Shown: positions 54,174 to 63,810 of the stretch, one piece after another
Layout of the letters: each line of letters begins with the position of its first letter
Position numbering within the stretch: position 1 is the first letter of the stretch
Source: JBAMOY01 sp037071015
GTDB lineage: Bacteria; Bacillota_I; Bacilli_A; RF39; UBA660
Length of the DNA stretch: 64,000 bases
Assembly: GCA_037071015.1 (NCBI GenBank)
Contig: JBAMOY010000001.1
Span: 930,001-994,000, forward strand
Direction of reading: 5' to 3'
The notes under the pieces: generated by a model
Database searches by the model: none
What the model was told of the DNA's origin: nothing
Seen by the model: only the letters and a program-made list of their open reading frames with translations
Made by a program: the position numbers and the translations under genes

Positions 54174-56738
54174 TTATTTTGAAAATGAATCTAAACGACA
54201 CTTTTCAAAAGCATTATAATATTGGTTTTTATAATTGATAATTCCACAAGTTCCGTTAACAACATTACTGTCATAACCAGATAACTCCTTATGTAGGAAT
54301 GTACTATAGCACTTACCTCCATTATCACATTCTAAATCAAAATCATCATACTTATGATTTCGATTATAATTTCTTATATTTTTAATCGTTTTAGGTGTTA
54401 ATGTAATACTATACATCGGTTCCCCTTCATACATATACTTTGCAGTTGAAGTGATATATTTTTCAACTAACCCCTGATAAGTTTTGTTTGTTGTTAAAGA
54501 ATTTTTACCACCCCAATTAGCACCGGGGTAACGGATATTTCCATTGATACTAGGAAAAGGATTTTCTAAAAAAATAGGTCGATAAATAATTTCTTTATCA
54601 TTAGGAGGGCATGATTCATCATTTTCACACGAAGGGCACAATTCCTTATAATCGCAATTTGAACCACTACAATTACATTCTTCATAAATGCATTGATTAT
54701 AAGCTTGCATTTGCGATAAATTACTGTCAGCATTAAGCTTTTGTCTAACACAACCAGATAAATCTTTATTCTGATTAGGACATTTTAAATTAGAAAGATT
54801 TTTACTATTACAATATTCATCCATTAAATCGCTACATATAGCTGTTTTACCAACATCTTTACAAGTTCCGTGATTTGTTGCTAAATAGTAATTAGTCAAA
54901 TCTAACCCTGCATTTTCTGTATCGGACGGACATATGCAGGTTGATGATGGCATATCAGTTACCTTACTGTTGCAAGTATAGCTAGAACTCATTTTTAATC
55001 CAGCAAAATTAGTATTATAGTCAATGCCATAGCTGTAGCTTTTATCAAGTGACCAACTTCTATCAATTGGGAGCAACATATATGGATACGATGTATATGA
55101 TGTCAACTTATCTTTGTTCAAACCACTATTCTGTAAATACTTAAGATTTTCATTATCGTAATAGCGATAAGCTTCAGGACTATCACTAATTTGACGATAA
55201 ACACCATTTACAGTCACATTAAAATAACCCGTCGATTTTGATAAAGTTGCTATATTATTCGTCATATCATATTTTAACTTGCCAGATACTTCTCCATTTT
55301 GTTTTAAAACCATATTTTCATTATCCGTTTTAATCAACTTTTGAATCCTATTCTTAATACTATCAAGCATTTTTTGACTTAAACCACTATAAGCGCTAAA
55401 TAATCCACTTTTATCATTTATTTGATAAGCAAAACATTCAGCTGTACTAACTCGGTTTAAATCATAAGATAAATCTGTTAAACGAAATTGTAAAAGAGTA
55501 TCATCAGTAGGCCACACAAAGTGACCTCCTAACGGCAAATTTTTACGATATTTTTTAGGAAAATTCAAATCATCAGTATAATAACAACCATAAAAAATTT
55601 TAGCACCGCGATCAATAACCCCCGCTTGATACTTATTAGATGCCAAACAGGCATTTAAATTTTTAGGTTTATTATTTATACGACTATATCCACCATTCAC
55701 GTCACACCCTTGACTGGCCTTATTAATTTGTAAACAAACCAAATCTATATCACTATCTGTAAAACACTGTGGATAATTAGAAAAAACCTCTTCCTTACTA
55801 ATACCAGCCTCTTCATAATTATAGCAGCAGCCATTTTTTTCTGGAATATATTTTTCTTCCTTATCATCATATTTAATCCAATTATAGCGAGTATCAGAAT
55901 TATCATTAACTCCTATTTTACATTGATTAACTAAATTTTCCAAACTATAAATAGCCACCCCATATGTATATCGATTCCAATAGCTTTTATTATTTTCAAC
56001 ATCATCCTTTGTATTTTTATTTTGTACAAATTTAATTAACCGATCACCTTTATCATTTGCAATCCCAGGAATGGTTATTTTGTGATAAATACTTATCATA
56101 GCCTTTCCTGCTCGTTCTAATACAAAAACTCTAGAACCATAATTTAGAGAACTTACTGATTCAATTTTAGCTACTATTTCTTTTGCGGTTCCATAATAAT
56201 AATCGGTTGTGCCATATTTATAAGTTACTGTCAATGGTTCTACAACTAAATAATCACTAGCACTAACCTTAGCACCTGTTAATTCTTGAATTTTCTTAAA
56301 AGTTTCATTGCCATTCTTCCACTTCTTAATTTTAGAATCAACGCCCCCATCACTATCATAATTATTATCTGTAGCTGTCATAATAATTAAATTATTTAAT
56401 AAATTTTTAATAGTGCCAAGTTTTAAATCATTAATATAATATTCGTTTACATCGTAACCATCCTTAGCCCTAGGAAAACGGTTTAAAGTATCTATTTTAG
56501 TTACATTAATATTGTTTAATTGAATCATTATATTAAGTGCTTTCCCCTTAACATTGCCATCTTTATCAACAATACTAATTCTAACCCCATAATTACCAGT
56601 AGAAATACACCATCCAGCACTACATGTTGATGCACTAGGACTTTCACCTGAATCTGTCTCTCCTGTTAATGCTTTAACCGAATTACAGTTTAACAAAATT
56701 ACAGTAATAACCAATATGCCTAAAGATCGAAGCTTCAT
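54174..56738 (-). CDS. Large cysteine-rich secreted protein B
   Basis: An 854-residue paralog of protein A, with a signal peptide and similar Cys-rich body and end: IYRPIFLENPFPSI, GANWGGKNSLTTN, MYSITLTPKTIK, YDDFDLEC. N-termini of both read V/GVRISIVD. Overall identity looks moderate and unequal, with the C-terminal third best conserved. The ATG at 56738 is chosen after AAGGTGTGTGATTTT; an in-frame GTG at 56750 lies within that region. The pair may form a heteromer on the pilus or channel. Confidence 0.75.
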   Translation of the reverse strand: MKLRSLGILVITVILLNCNSVKALTGETDSGESPSASTCSAGWCISTGNYGVRISIVDKDGNVKGKALNIMIQLNNINVTKIDTLNRFPRAKDGYDVNEYYINDLKLGTIKNLLNNLIIMTATDNNYDSDGGVDSKIKKWKNGNETFKKIQELTGAKVSASDYLVVEPLTVTYKYGTTDYYYGTAKEIVAKIESVSSLNYGSRVFVLERAGKAMISIYHKITIPGIANDKGDRLIKFVQNKNTKDDVENNKSYWNRYTYGVAIYSLENLVNQCKIGVNDNSDTRYNWIKYDDKEEKYIPEKNGCCYNYEEAGISKEEVFSNYPQCFTDSDIDLVCLQINKASQGCDVNGGYSRINNKPKNLNACLASNKYQAGVIDRGAKIFYGCYYTDDLNFPKKYRKNLPLGGHFVWPTDDTLLQFRLTDLSYDLNRVSTAECFAYQINDKSGLFSAYSGLSQKMLDSIKNRIQKLIKTDNENMVLKQNGEVSGKLKYDMTNNIATLSKSTGYFNVTVNGVYRQISDSPEAYRYYDNENLKYLQNSGLNKDKLTSYTSYPYMLLPIDRSWSLDKSYSYGIDYNTNFAGLKMSSSYTCNSKVTDMPSSTCICPSDTENAGLDLTNYYLATNHGTCKDVGKTAICSDLMDEYCNSKNLSNLKCPNQNKDLSGCVRQKLNADSNLSQMQAYNQCIYEECNCSGSNCDYKELCPSCENDESCPPNDKEIIYRPIFLENPFPSINGNIRYPGANWGGKNSLTTNKTYQGLVEKYITSTAKYMYEGEPMYSITLTPKTIKNIRNYNRNHKYDDFDLECDNGGKCYSTFLHKELSGYDSNVVNGTCGIINYKNQYYNAFEKCRLDSFSK

Positions 56739-56764
56739 AAAATCACACACCTTACTTAATCTAT

Positions 56765-57421
56765 TTAAAACTCATCTTTACTACTTTTTTGTTTATTTAC
56801 TGCTAGAACAATTCCACCAACAACGATAATCAATGGTAAAATAACATAATAATATTTAATATAAAAATCTAATATTATTTCATATATACTTTTATAAGTA
56901 TCCTCTATATTGGGTTCAGTTTCTATGTTACTATTACGATAATCATTAATTTGTTTTTTAAATTCCTCGTAAGTCAAATTAACATTGGACCATCTTTGAC
57001 ATAACTTATAATCTTCAATACCTGAACAAAGTTTATCTTTATAATAAGGATTATATGGAGGTAAAGTAACAAAGATACTATTTAAGTACTGCCCTTTGCA
57101 ATAAGAAATATTAGAATAAATCTTATATTCTACTGTTTGATTAGGCCCATAATTATCCAAAGTAATTTCACCATTTGAATAATAGGTTTGTTTCTTTACA
57201 GCGTCATAAATATAAGTATTAGAAGTTAAATTATTAATAGTAATTTTAAACTTTACCGTTCCATTGGCTTCATAATAATTATAGTTAGCTAATACGTTAC
57301 TAGCTATTTTATTTAACTTTACAGTATCTTCGGTTGAACACATATTATATGCTTTTACTTGATGTGGTATCATGATTAATAACATTATAAACACAATTTT
57401 TAAATTTCTTTTCTGTCTCAT
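56765..57421 (-). CDS. Single-pass surface protein, 218 aa
   Basis: A signal peptide (IVFIMLLIMIPHQVKA), an extracellular domain of about 160 residues with three or four cysteines (MCSTED, YCKGQY, CSGIEDYKLCQRW), and a C-terminal membrane helix (YYYVILPLIIVVGGIVLAV) with a short basic tail. It could anchor the large secreted proteins, which lack their own anchors. AAGGGGTGG precedes the ATG. It is 15 bp upstream of protein B. Confidence 0.65.
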   Translation of the reverse strand: MRQKRNLKIVFIMLLIMIPHQVKAYNMCSTEDTVKLNKIASNVLANYNYYEANGTVKFKITINNLTSNTYIYDAVKKQTYYSNGEITLDNYGPNQTVEYKIYSNISYCKGQYLNSIFVTLPPYNPYYKDKLCSGIEDYKLCQRWSNVNLTYEEFKKQINDYRNSNIETEPNIEDTYKSIYEIILDFYIKYYYVILPLIIVVGGIVLAVNKQKSSKDEF

Positions 57422-57431
57422 GTGCCACCCC

Positions 57432-59000
57432 TTACTTTAATTTATAAATAAATTTATAATTTCGTATTTTAAATTCCAAATTAATAACCGAAGCTTTTTT
57501 GATATCACTATTTACACTTACATATAAATCCTGCGTTGAAACTTTTTTAGTCTCTACCTGTTTCATACTTGTTCTATATCCCGTTCCATCTATTTCATAA
57601 TAGATATACCCAAAGTAATTAATTAGGTCGCCGAGCATCAATTTCTTATAATAATTATTAATGTCTATATCCATTTTTATTTTGATTAATGTTCGATTGT
57701 AGTTAGAACTTAAATCTGGAACAATATTTTCATAATAATCATAGCAATCATTATCAGTTACACAAAAATGATAATCAACGCGAAATTGATCGCCAAATTC
57801 AGCACTCGAAACCATTAATGAACTATCCTTTAAAATTGTGTTCTTCAAATCCGCTTTTTTATTCAATTCTAATACTTCTGTTTTTTCTAATTTATCCAAA
57901 TTGATATAATCTAGGGCGACATTATATTTCTTATCATTAATATCTGTATACTCGAATAACATTTCTTTAGCTAAAAATTGCTTTGGAATTTCATAAACTA
58001 ATAAATAAGAAGTATAATCACTAGTTAATTCATAGTCATTATATTCGTAACCGATATCCCGAAAAGAACCAATATAATCATAAGTTGGATAAATGCGATA
58101 CCCATCAATATTAATTGCCATACGAGCACGGTCCAATTTTTTCGTAGAAGTCGTATTCTTTTTAACTTGAACATCTAACAAAATAAAATACTTATCATTA
58201 TTTATGTTATTACCTTGATAATTTTTTTGTGTTAAATAAGATGATTTAACTGATAAAGAATAATAAAGAGGGTTAATATAACTACCTTGTTGATAAACTT
58301 TACCTTTCGTCATCATATTATAAAATATCATACTACCAACTAATACTATAATCACTACTATTAATATTAATATTAACGCTTTATTTTCTACTATAGAATA
58401 CTTTAGATAACGCATTTTTTTCTTTAACTTTGTCTTATAAGAATCAACATCGAAATTGACCGCCACCTCAATTTCTTCACGGTCATCTTCACTAATATCC
58501 AACTCTTCTAAGTCCTCTTTGAAATTAAATTTTTTAACATCAAAACCAACACCACGAATAATTGCTATTACGATAAAAATAAATTGTAGTATAATAGCTG
58601 CCACTAAAACATCACGAATCATTCTAATAATACGAATATCAAGTAACTCTTGCTCTAAAACATGAACCTGGGTTTGTGTATATAAAAGAAATACAAGTAA
58701 AACAACATAAGTTATAATTAAAGAAAAATAATATAACAACGGTTTTTTCTTATTAAACATCAACGCTGATATGATAATAGATATAAAAACAGATAAACCA
58801 ATAAAAGCAAATATTAAACCGTTAAATAAATAAGCCTCTCCACCGACTATAATGGTCATTTGACCAGCATTTATATAATCATTGAAAAATGTTAAAATAT
58901 TCATACTTTTATAAAAAACATAACTAAGCAAAATAGCTAAAATAATATGAATAAATTTAAAATGCTTTATTAAAAATGCATATGGTTTTCGTAAAATCAT
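57432..59000 (-). CDS. Polytopic membrane protein with extracellular domain, 522 aa
   Basis: About four membrane helices in the first 155 residues, a cytoplasmic acidic segment (DLEELDISEDDREEIE), a fifth helix (about 207-230) and a C-terminal extracytoplasmic part of two related beta domains (about 250-370 and 375-520) resembling DUF4352-like folds. Not recognised as a whole. It could be a VirB8- or scaffold-like element of the machine. It lies 10 bp upstream of the 218-residue protein gene, in the same transcript. Confidence 0.6.
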   Translation of the reverse strand: MILRKPYAFLIKHFKFIHIILAILLSYVFYKSMNILTFFNDYINAGQMTIIVGGEAYLFNGLIFAFIGLSVFISIIISALMFNKKKPLLYYFSLIITYVVLLVFLLYTQTQVHVLEQELLDIRIIRMIRDVLVAAIILQFIFIVIAIIRGVGFDVKKFNFKEDLEELDISEDDREEIEVAVNFDVDSYKTKLKKKMRYLKYSIVENKALILILIVVIIVLVGSMIFYNMMTKGKVYQQGSYINPLYYSLSVKSSYLTQKNYQGNNINNDKYFILLDVQVKKNTTSTKKLDRARMAINIDGYRIYPTYDYIGSFRDIGYEYNDYELTSDYTSYLLVYEIPKQFLAKEMLFEYTDINDKKYNVALDYINLDKLEKTEVLELNKKADLKNTILKDSSLMVSSAEFGDQFRVDYHFCVTDNDCYDYYENIVPDLSSNYNRTLIKIKMDIDINNYYKKLMLGDLINYFGYIYYEIDGTGYRTSMKQVETKKVSTQDLYVSVNSDIKKASVINLEFKIRNYKFIYKLK

Positions 59001-59050
59001 ACTATCATACCCTTCCTATTCTTATATTATTATAACTTAAAACCATATAA

Positions 59051-59083
59051 AAAAAAAGTCGATAATTTTAATTATCGCTTTTT
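59051..59083 (-). terminator. Hairpin between 165-aa and 522-aa genes
   Basis: AAAGTCGATAATT and AATTATCGCTTT pair nearly perfectly between A- and T-runs, so the downstream genes probably have their own promoter. Confidence 0.65.
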
Positions 59084-59093
59084 TTAACACTTA

Positions 59094-59558
59094 TTAGTGT
59101 CTCTTAACTTTAGCATATACTTTAGGTTTCGACTCCGTTAAACTCCGATCAGTTATTTGTTTTTGATAATCCATCAAAGAAACTACCTTCTGATTTTCCT
59201 TTAAATCAAGTCTTCTATCACTATTATCAGCATCTATATTATGTTTGTCATGGTTGTTATTGTAAGTATATTTAGATACTACCACTCCTTTTTGAAGCAT
59301 TTTCCTCAAAAAAGCATCTTTATTTATTTCATATAATATTACATTTTGTGTTTCTTTACACAAATTAACCATAGGTATAACAAATACTAATAAATCAATT
59401 TTTGATTTAAAATCCAAAGATAACAATAAACTATATAAGCTTTTAATTTTTAACCTGTACCCACGCTGTTTAATAAAACTCATTTTATATAATAATAAAC
59501 CTAATTTCAATAAACTACTTACGCCTAATGACAAGGCACAAACTATTAAAAAATTCAC
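59094..59558 (-). CDS. Membrane protein, about 154 aa
   Basis: An N-terminal membrane helix (FLIVCALSLGVSSLLKLGLLLY), a second hydrophobic segment (SKIDLLVFVIPMVNL) and a charged, hydrophilic C-terminal half. Not recognised. I chose GTG at 59558 because GAGGGATAGTA precedes it; the ATG at 59591 has no ribosome binding site. It follows the JAMM-like gene and is probably the second cistron of the locus. Confidence 0.55.
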   Translation of the reverse strand: MNFLIVCALSLGVSSLLKLGLLLYKMSFIKQRGYRLKIKSLYSLLLSLDFKSKIDLLVFVIPMVNLCKETQNVILYEINKDAFLRKMLQKGVVVSKYTYNNNHDKHNIDADNSDRRLDLKENQKVVSLMDYQKQITDRSLTESKPKVYAKVKRH

Positions 59559-59616
59559 TACTATCCCTCTTTTGCAAAAGTATCCTAACATAGCTACGTC
59601 AATTTGTCAATTTATA

Positions 59617-60360
59617 TTAAATATTATTCATGTTTTTTTCAATTGTATTAGAGGCAGTCGGAAGCGATACTACATCACCATTATCTAATAAGGCACTAAT
59701 TTGATTACATTTAGTAATGCCATTGGATCCTAATATTATCATATCGCCATTATACATTATAACTGTCTGTAAAATCTTTTTATCACCAACATTTTTAGCA
59801 TACTTAAGAACACTTTGATGACTATTAATATCTGCTATAGATAGATTCAATCCAACATCTCTTATACGATACTTACTAGCTATAGATTCCGGTATATTTC
59901 TCGTCAAACTAGTATTTTTTGTTTCTTCGGCAACATTACCATGAGTATGGCCAATAGAAATAACATCGTACGAGCTATTATTAATTAAATTTTCCAATTT
60001 TTTTCCGTCATGATGAACCATCACTTCTGACAAATTATCAGTAATCATATATTGTATCTTATCAAAAAAGATATAACGCCTACCATTTATTTCCTTTTGT
60101 TTTCCAAGTAAAATAAAAGGAATTTCACCAGCTGTATTAACATTATTTATCCTTTGTAGAAACAATTGATAACTCTTATATATTTCTTGATTAATAATAA
60201 TTTCCTCTTCATTGCTATCAATTAATACCGGTGAAATCGGTATATCACTGACATTCCATCGTTTCGAATTTTCAAATGCTAACAATACATCTAAAATCTG
60301 CTCCTCAAATCCATTATCAAATAACATATTAACTGTTTCCGATGACACATCTAATTTCAT
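59617..60360 (-). CDS. JAMM/MPN-like putative metalloprotease, 247 aa
   Basis: A soluble protein at the upstream end of the secretion locus. Candidate zinc-site residues of the JAB/MPN fold can be seen in order: Glu79 in GEIPFILLGK, HTH at 138-140 in SIGHTHGN and S-x-x-D at 174-177 in LSIAD. The spacing between HTH and SxxD is much longer than the classic seven residues, so the fit is imperfect. If real, it could trim pilins or protein substrates. GTAGGTG precedes ATG 60360. Confidence 0.5.
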   Translation of the reverse strand: MKLDVSSETVNMLFDNGFEEQILDVLLAFENSKRWNVSDIPISPVLIDSNEEEIIINQEIYKSYQLFLQRINNVNTAGEIPFILLGKQKEINGRRYIFFDKIQYMITDNLSEVMVHHDGKKLENLINNSSYDVISIGHTHGNVAEETKNTSLTRNIPESIASKYRIRDVGLNLSIADINSHQSVLKYAKNVGDKKILQTVIMYNGDMIILGSNGITKCNQISALLDNGDVVSLPTASNTIEKNMNNI

Positions 60361-60423
60361 TTAAGCACCTACAATCAAACCCATTTTCCAATAATATTTT
60401 ATCATAAACATAAATATTTTAAA

Positions 60424-60446
60424 ACTCTAATCATAGCGATTAGAGT
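60424..60446 (-). terminator. Terminator hairpin
   Basis: ACTCTAATC pairs with GATTAGAGT between the 186-codon gene and the JAMM-like gene; it forms the upstream border of the locus. Confidence 0.65.
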
Positions 60447-60504
60447 CGGTATAGATGTCAGATAATCCCACTTTTTGCAAAACATCTATTTTAAATTTCT
60501 TATT

Positions 60505-61065
60505 TTATTTTTTACCTTTATAACTTTTAAACGGTTCTAATACATTAGGAACGATTTCATTAAAAACACTATCTACACATGGAACCAGTTCCTTAGGAAA
60601 AGGCCTACCCAAATCAGTTGCTGGATAGCCATCATAAAGACTGTAATTTAAATTTTCAAAGAAATCTGCTAAAACAGGATCGACAAACGAACTCTTAACA
60701 TAACATCTTTTCAATAATCGATTTTCTAAATTAGTTATAAAATCTAATTTCTCATCAATAGAACTGTTTTGTATTGTATATAATATTGAATTTAATTTTT
60801 TTCTTGCTTCCTCGCTATAAGCTGTATGCTTCTTGATTAGTGGCTTATAGTATATTCTTCCCCATTTAATATCTTTGCTATCCTTACTTTTCAATCTTAC
60901 CGCTATAGCTAAACAAGCATCACCATCAATCATTTCATCGCCACCAACAGAAGAAAAATCTAATTTATACTCTAAAAGATGGGTCCCTAAATCAGTAACA
61001 TTATGTTCATTAATTAATAGTTCAATCATTGCAATAAAATATATTTTATTACTAGCGTTATTCAT
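60505..61065 (-). CDS. Hypothetical protein, 186 aa
   Basis: A soluble alpha/beta protein starting MNNASNKIYFIAMIELLINE. The central part includes GDACLAIAVRLKSKDSKDIKWGRIYY, and the end has DGYPATDLGRPFPKELVPCVD. Not recognised. GATAGGAG precedes ATG 61065 at good spacing. It is closed by a terminator before the secretion locus and therefore is probably independent of it. Confidence 0.6.
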   Translation of the reverse strand: MNNASNKIYFIAMIELLINEHNVTDLGTHLLEYKLDFSSVGGDEMIDGDACLAIAVRLKSKDSKDIKWGRIYYKPLIKKHTAYSEEARKKLNSILYTIQNSSIDEKLDFITNLENRLLKRCYVKSSFVDPVLADFFENLNYSLYDGYPATDLGRPFPKELVPCVDSVFNEIVPNVLEPFKSYKGKK

Positions 61066-61249
61066 ACTTACAACTCCTATCTAATATTATTATATCACAA
61101 TTTTAAATTCTTAAAATTTTAATCGTTATTGTTTACACGCTAACGCCTTATATAATACATTATCATAAACTCAAACATACTAAAAAGAGAATTATAAAAT
61201 AGTTAAAATTTAGTATCAATCTTATCGATTCCTATGTCAACAGTCCAAA

Positions 61250-61271
61250 TAGTTCGACTAAATTTCTTATG
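61250..61271. repeat. Partial copy of the trailer repeat
   Basis: TAGTTCGACTAAATTTC resembles the trailers of ssrA and tRNA-Leu, but no RNA gene follows. Confidence 0.4.
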
Positions 61272-61578
61272 ATTACCTTTTGATGGAAGTATAACAACCA
61301 CTAGACATGAATTTATTATAAGTGGTAATACTACTAACTAATTAAATTATAATGCATTTGGACTAAAATGAAGCAAAAATTAAAGTATTTTAAATGAAAT
61401 ATATTAAATGATGTAATATTATATACCAATGAAAATATTACACCTATATCAGTTTATTTAAATTTAGAATTATTTTATATAGTTGCAGTAGAAGAAAAAA
61501 ATCCTGTTAAAAACACAAATAGCGCTGATATATCATCACCCAAAAAAAAAGGAAATTATTTTCATTCTTAAAAAAATA

Positions 61579-61632
61579 AAAGCCATAGCACGTTTTACTC
61601 GCTTACGAGTTAAAGCGCGAAAGGCTTTTTCT
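61579..61632 (+). terminator. Two-part terminator hairpin
   Basis: Outer arms AAAAGCC and GGCTTTTT enclose an inner stem TTTTACTCG/CGAGTTAAA; followed by TCTTTT. It would end the decayed plus-strand frame. Confidence 0.6.
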
Positions 61633-61784
61633 TTTATCTTCAATAAAGTAATATACTATCGGAAAATGTGCAAAAGAGTTAAGCACCATTTAGAAATTAG
61701 CATTATGATAAATTTCTAAAATAATTAGAACATTATTTATATAATTTTACACCTAATAATCTAATCTTTGAGAGGATTTTTAAT

Positions 61785-63584
61785 TTAATTAATTGGTTTA
61801 CCATTTATATATAGTTTATAACCATTAAAGTCTATATTAGAATTACTTGTATCCTCATTATCTAACGTAGTAATATAACTATCTCCAGTTAATTTAATGC
61901 CGGATGTTTTATCTAATTTTAAAGTGATTGATTTGGCTGTATTATCAGCATTAATTGTCCCATCATAAGAAGAATTATCATTCATCGTCATAGCTAAAGT
62001 TGATACATTATCTATCATAATATCACCATTTACCTTTTGATTAGTAAGTATTAAAGTTACTTCTCCACCGTTGGAACCACTAATTCCCCATGAATCTGCT
62101 TTAGCTCTTAAAAAATTACCATTATTATCATTATTTATAATCGTATTATTTGTTAAACTAATTGTTGAAGAAGTATTTGTTACATAGAAAGTATCTCCAT
62201 TATTAGTTGTTATTTTACTATTTTTAGCAGTAAATGATGAATTCCCAGTGTCGGCATCTCCTGACATTGATTGATATAAGAATATATTTTTATACGTTGT
62301 TGATAATCCATTTAGTTTAGTATTACTAGCTGTTAAATCACAGTTTTCAATAACTACAGAATTTTTACCTTCTACTACTATTCCTTCTGCCACTTTTGAA
62401 ATAAGATTAGCATTTTTTACAGTTATTTCCGCTGTTGAATATATTGTTGGTGAACCACTTCCCTCTGTTGTATAAGTACCTCCATCAACATTTACAGTTC
62501 CGCCGCCACGATCAGATCTTATAGCGGCGCTTGATATTCCGCTAGTTGTAATAGTTAAATTATATGCATTAGTTTTTCCACCACCCGTAGTCATAATTCC
62601 ACCCGAATTATCTTTTTTTGTTGTTATAGTAGAATCACTTATATTAATAGTTGTTCCGTCTGATGTAGTATTATTAGTTGTAGCACTTCCTCCATAACTA
62701 AATACACCATTAGCACCAGTTGCATTTGTTGTTATGTTTAAATTTTTTAGGCTTAAAGTTGCTCCTGATGTAGCCAATATTGCTGAATTTATTCCATAAA
62801 AACTTGTATTATCCCCTCCATCAGAGTCTCCTGTTTTATCTACCCGAACATTTTCAATTGACACCTCTATATCGCCTTGCACTAATATTGCATTTTCATC
62901 AGCTTCACTTGAAACGTATTCACCACTTGTAAGAGATGTATCTTCAGTTATTTCCTTTACTCCTGAATATGAAATATTAGCATTGTTTTCATTCATACCA
63001 TTTTGCATCATTTGATTATTGGTTGTTGAACTGAAAACATTGTTAGTCAAATAAACTTCTGTAAATGTTAAGCCACCTGTTATAAGAACAATACTTAGTA
63101 TATATATCGTTATTTTATCACTTGAAGAAAAGGTTTCTGTAAATTTTTTCTTATTAAATCTTGACATTATCAAGTACATAGTTAATAAAGATATTCCTAA
63201 ACCTTGAACTACTAATAACACATAATAAACGGTTGATATATTTGATGACGAATTCTGATTATTCATATTTGGCATACCATTTTCATTTGGCTTATTCATC
63301 ATCTCATTTTCATCTGAATTATTTGCTATTTCTGGTGGTTCGCCTAGGTTTGAATTCGAAGTAATATCAGATTCATCATCAGGTTTTTCTGGTGGTTCTT
63401 CCATATTAGAATTATCGTTAATTTCTCCGCCTGGCTTTTCTGGGGGAGTTAACCCAGTTCCTTGTATCATCATATCATCAGTATTGTTACTATTATTTAT
63501 AGCAAAATATATTGTAAAACAACTTGCTGCAATCAATATTACAATCAAAGCTCCCATCAAAAAATTTTTCAATTTTCTTGGCAT
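61785..63584 (-). CDS. Membrane-tethered beta-helix (carbohydrate-binding-like) protein
   Basis: A 599-residue protein. An N-terminal membrane helix (about 8-30), a Pro/Glu/Asn-rich stretch (about 45-120), two more helices (about 125-145 and 160-182) and then a right-handed beta-helix-like domain with repeating Thr/Asn/Gly-rich rungs (TTTGGGKTNAYNLTITT, GGGTVNVDGGTYTT). Domains of this kind occur in DUF4353 and pectate-lyase-like adhesins. The ATG at 63584 follows TTGGAGG; the frame to 63635 has no ribosome binding site. Probably a surface protein; function unknown. Confidence 0.75.
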   Translation of the reverse strand: MPRKLKNFLMGALIVILIAASCFTIYFAINNSNNTDDMMIQGTGLTPPEKPGGEINDNSNMEEPPEKPDDESDITSNSNLGEPPEIANNSDENEMMNKPNENGMPNMNNQNSSSNISTVYYVLLVVQGLGISLLTMYLIMSRFNKKKFTETFSSSDKITIYILSIVLITGGLTFTEVYLTNNVFSSTTNNQMMQNGMNENNANISYSGVKEITEDTSLTSGEYVSSEADENAILVQGDIEVSIENVRVDKTGDSDGGDNTSFYGINSAILATSGATLSLKNLNITTNATGANGVFSYGGSATTNNTTSDGTTINISDSTITTKKDNSGGIMTTGGGKTNAYNLTITTSGISSAAIRSDRGGGTVNVDGGTYTTEGSGSPTIYSTAEITVKNANLISKVAEGIVVEGKNSVVIENCDLTASNTKLNGLSTTYKNIFLYQSMSGDADTGNSSFTAKNSKITTNNGDTFYVTNTSSTISLTNNTIINNDNNGNFLRAKADSWGISGSNGGEVTLILTNQKVNGDIMIDNVSTLAMTMNDNSSYDGTINADNTAKSITLKLDKTSGIKLTGDSYITTLDNEDTSNSNIDFNGYKLYINGKPIN

Positions 63585-63776
63585 ATTAAAATTCCTCCAA
63601 TTTCTCAATATTTTAATAAGACAATATTCAATCAAAATTAAATATATATTATAAGTATAAACAAAAAATGTGAATATAATGTGAAATTTTGCAATTTATT
63701 ATAATTTAATTTTCAAATTCTAACCCTTATTTTACTATTTGCATCATTGACCAAACCCTTTTCAAGCATAAAAAAA

Positions 63777-63798
63777 AGGTTAACCAAAGTTAACCTTT
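63777..63798 (-). terminator. tRNA-Leu terminator
   Basis: AAGGTTAAC pairs with GTTAACCTT around CAAA/TTTG, followed by eight T on the minus strand. Confidence 0.85.
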
Positions 63799-63810
63799 CA
63801 CATATTCAAG

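Larger units (their letters stand above)
61066..61784. other. 720-bp decayed intergenic stretch
   Basis: No intact gene. The plus strand from about 61392 to 61571 keeps an open frame without start (YTNENITPISVYLNLELF ... KKKGNYFHS stop), which looks like a gene remnant, and is followed by a strong hairpin at 61579-61632. A partial copy of the trailer repeat (TAGTTCGACTAAATTTC) lies at 61250. Confidence 0.45.

Noticed and set aside
27368..60360. The T4SS locus as an integrative conjugative element
   Set aside because: No relaxase, integrase, attachment repeats or excision genes were found within it. The MobV relaxase and serine recombinase lie outside, separated by housekeeping genes (ssrA, smpB, rnr, rmuC).
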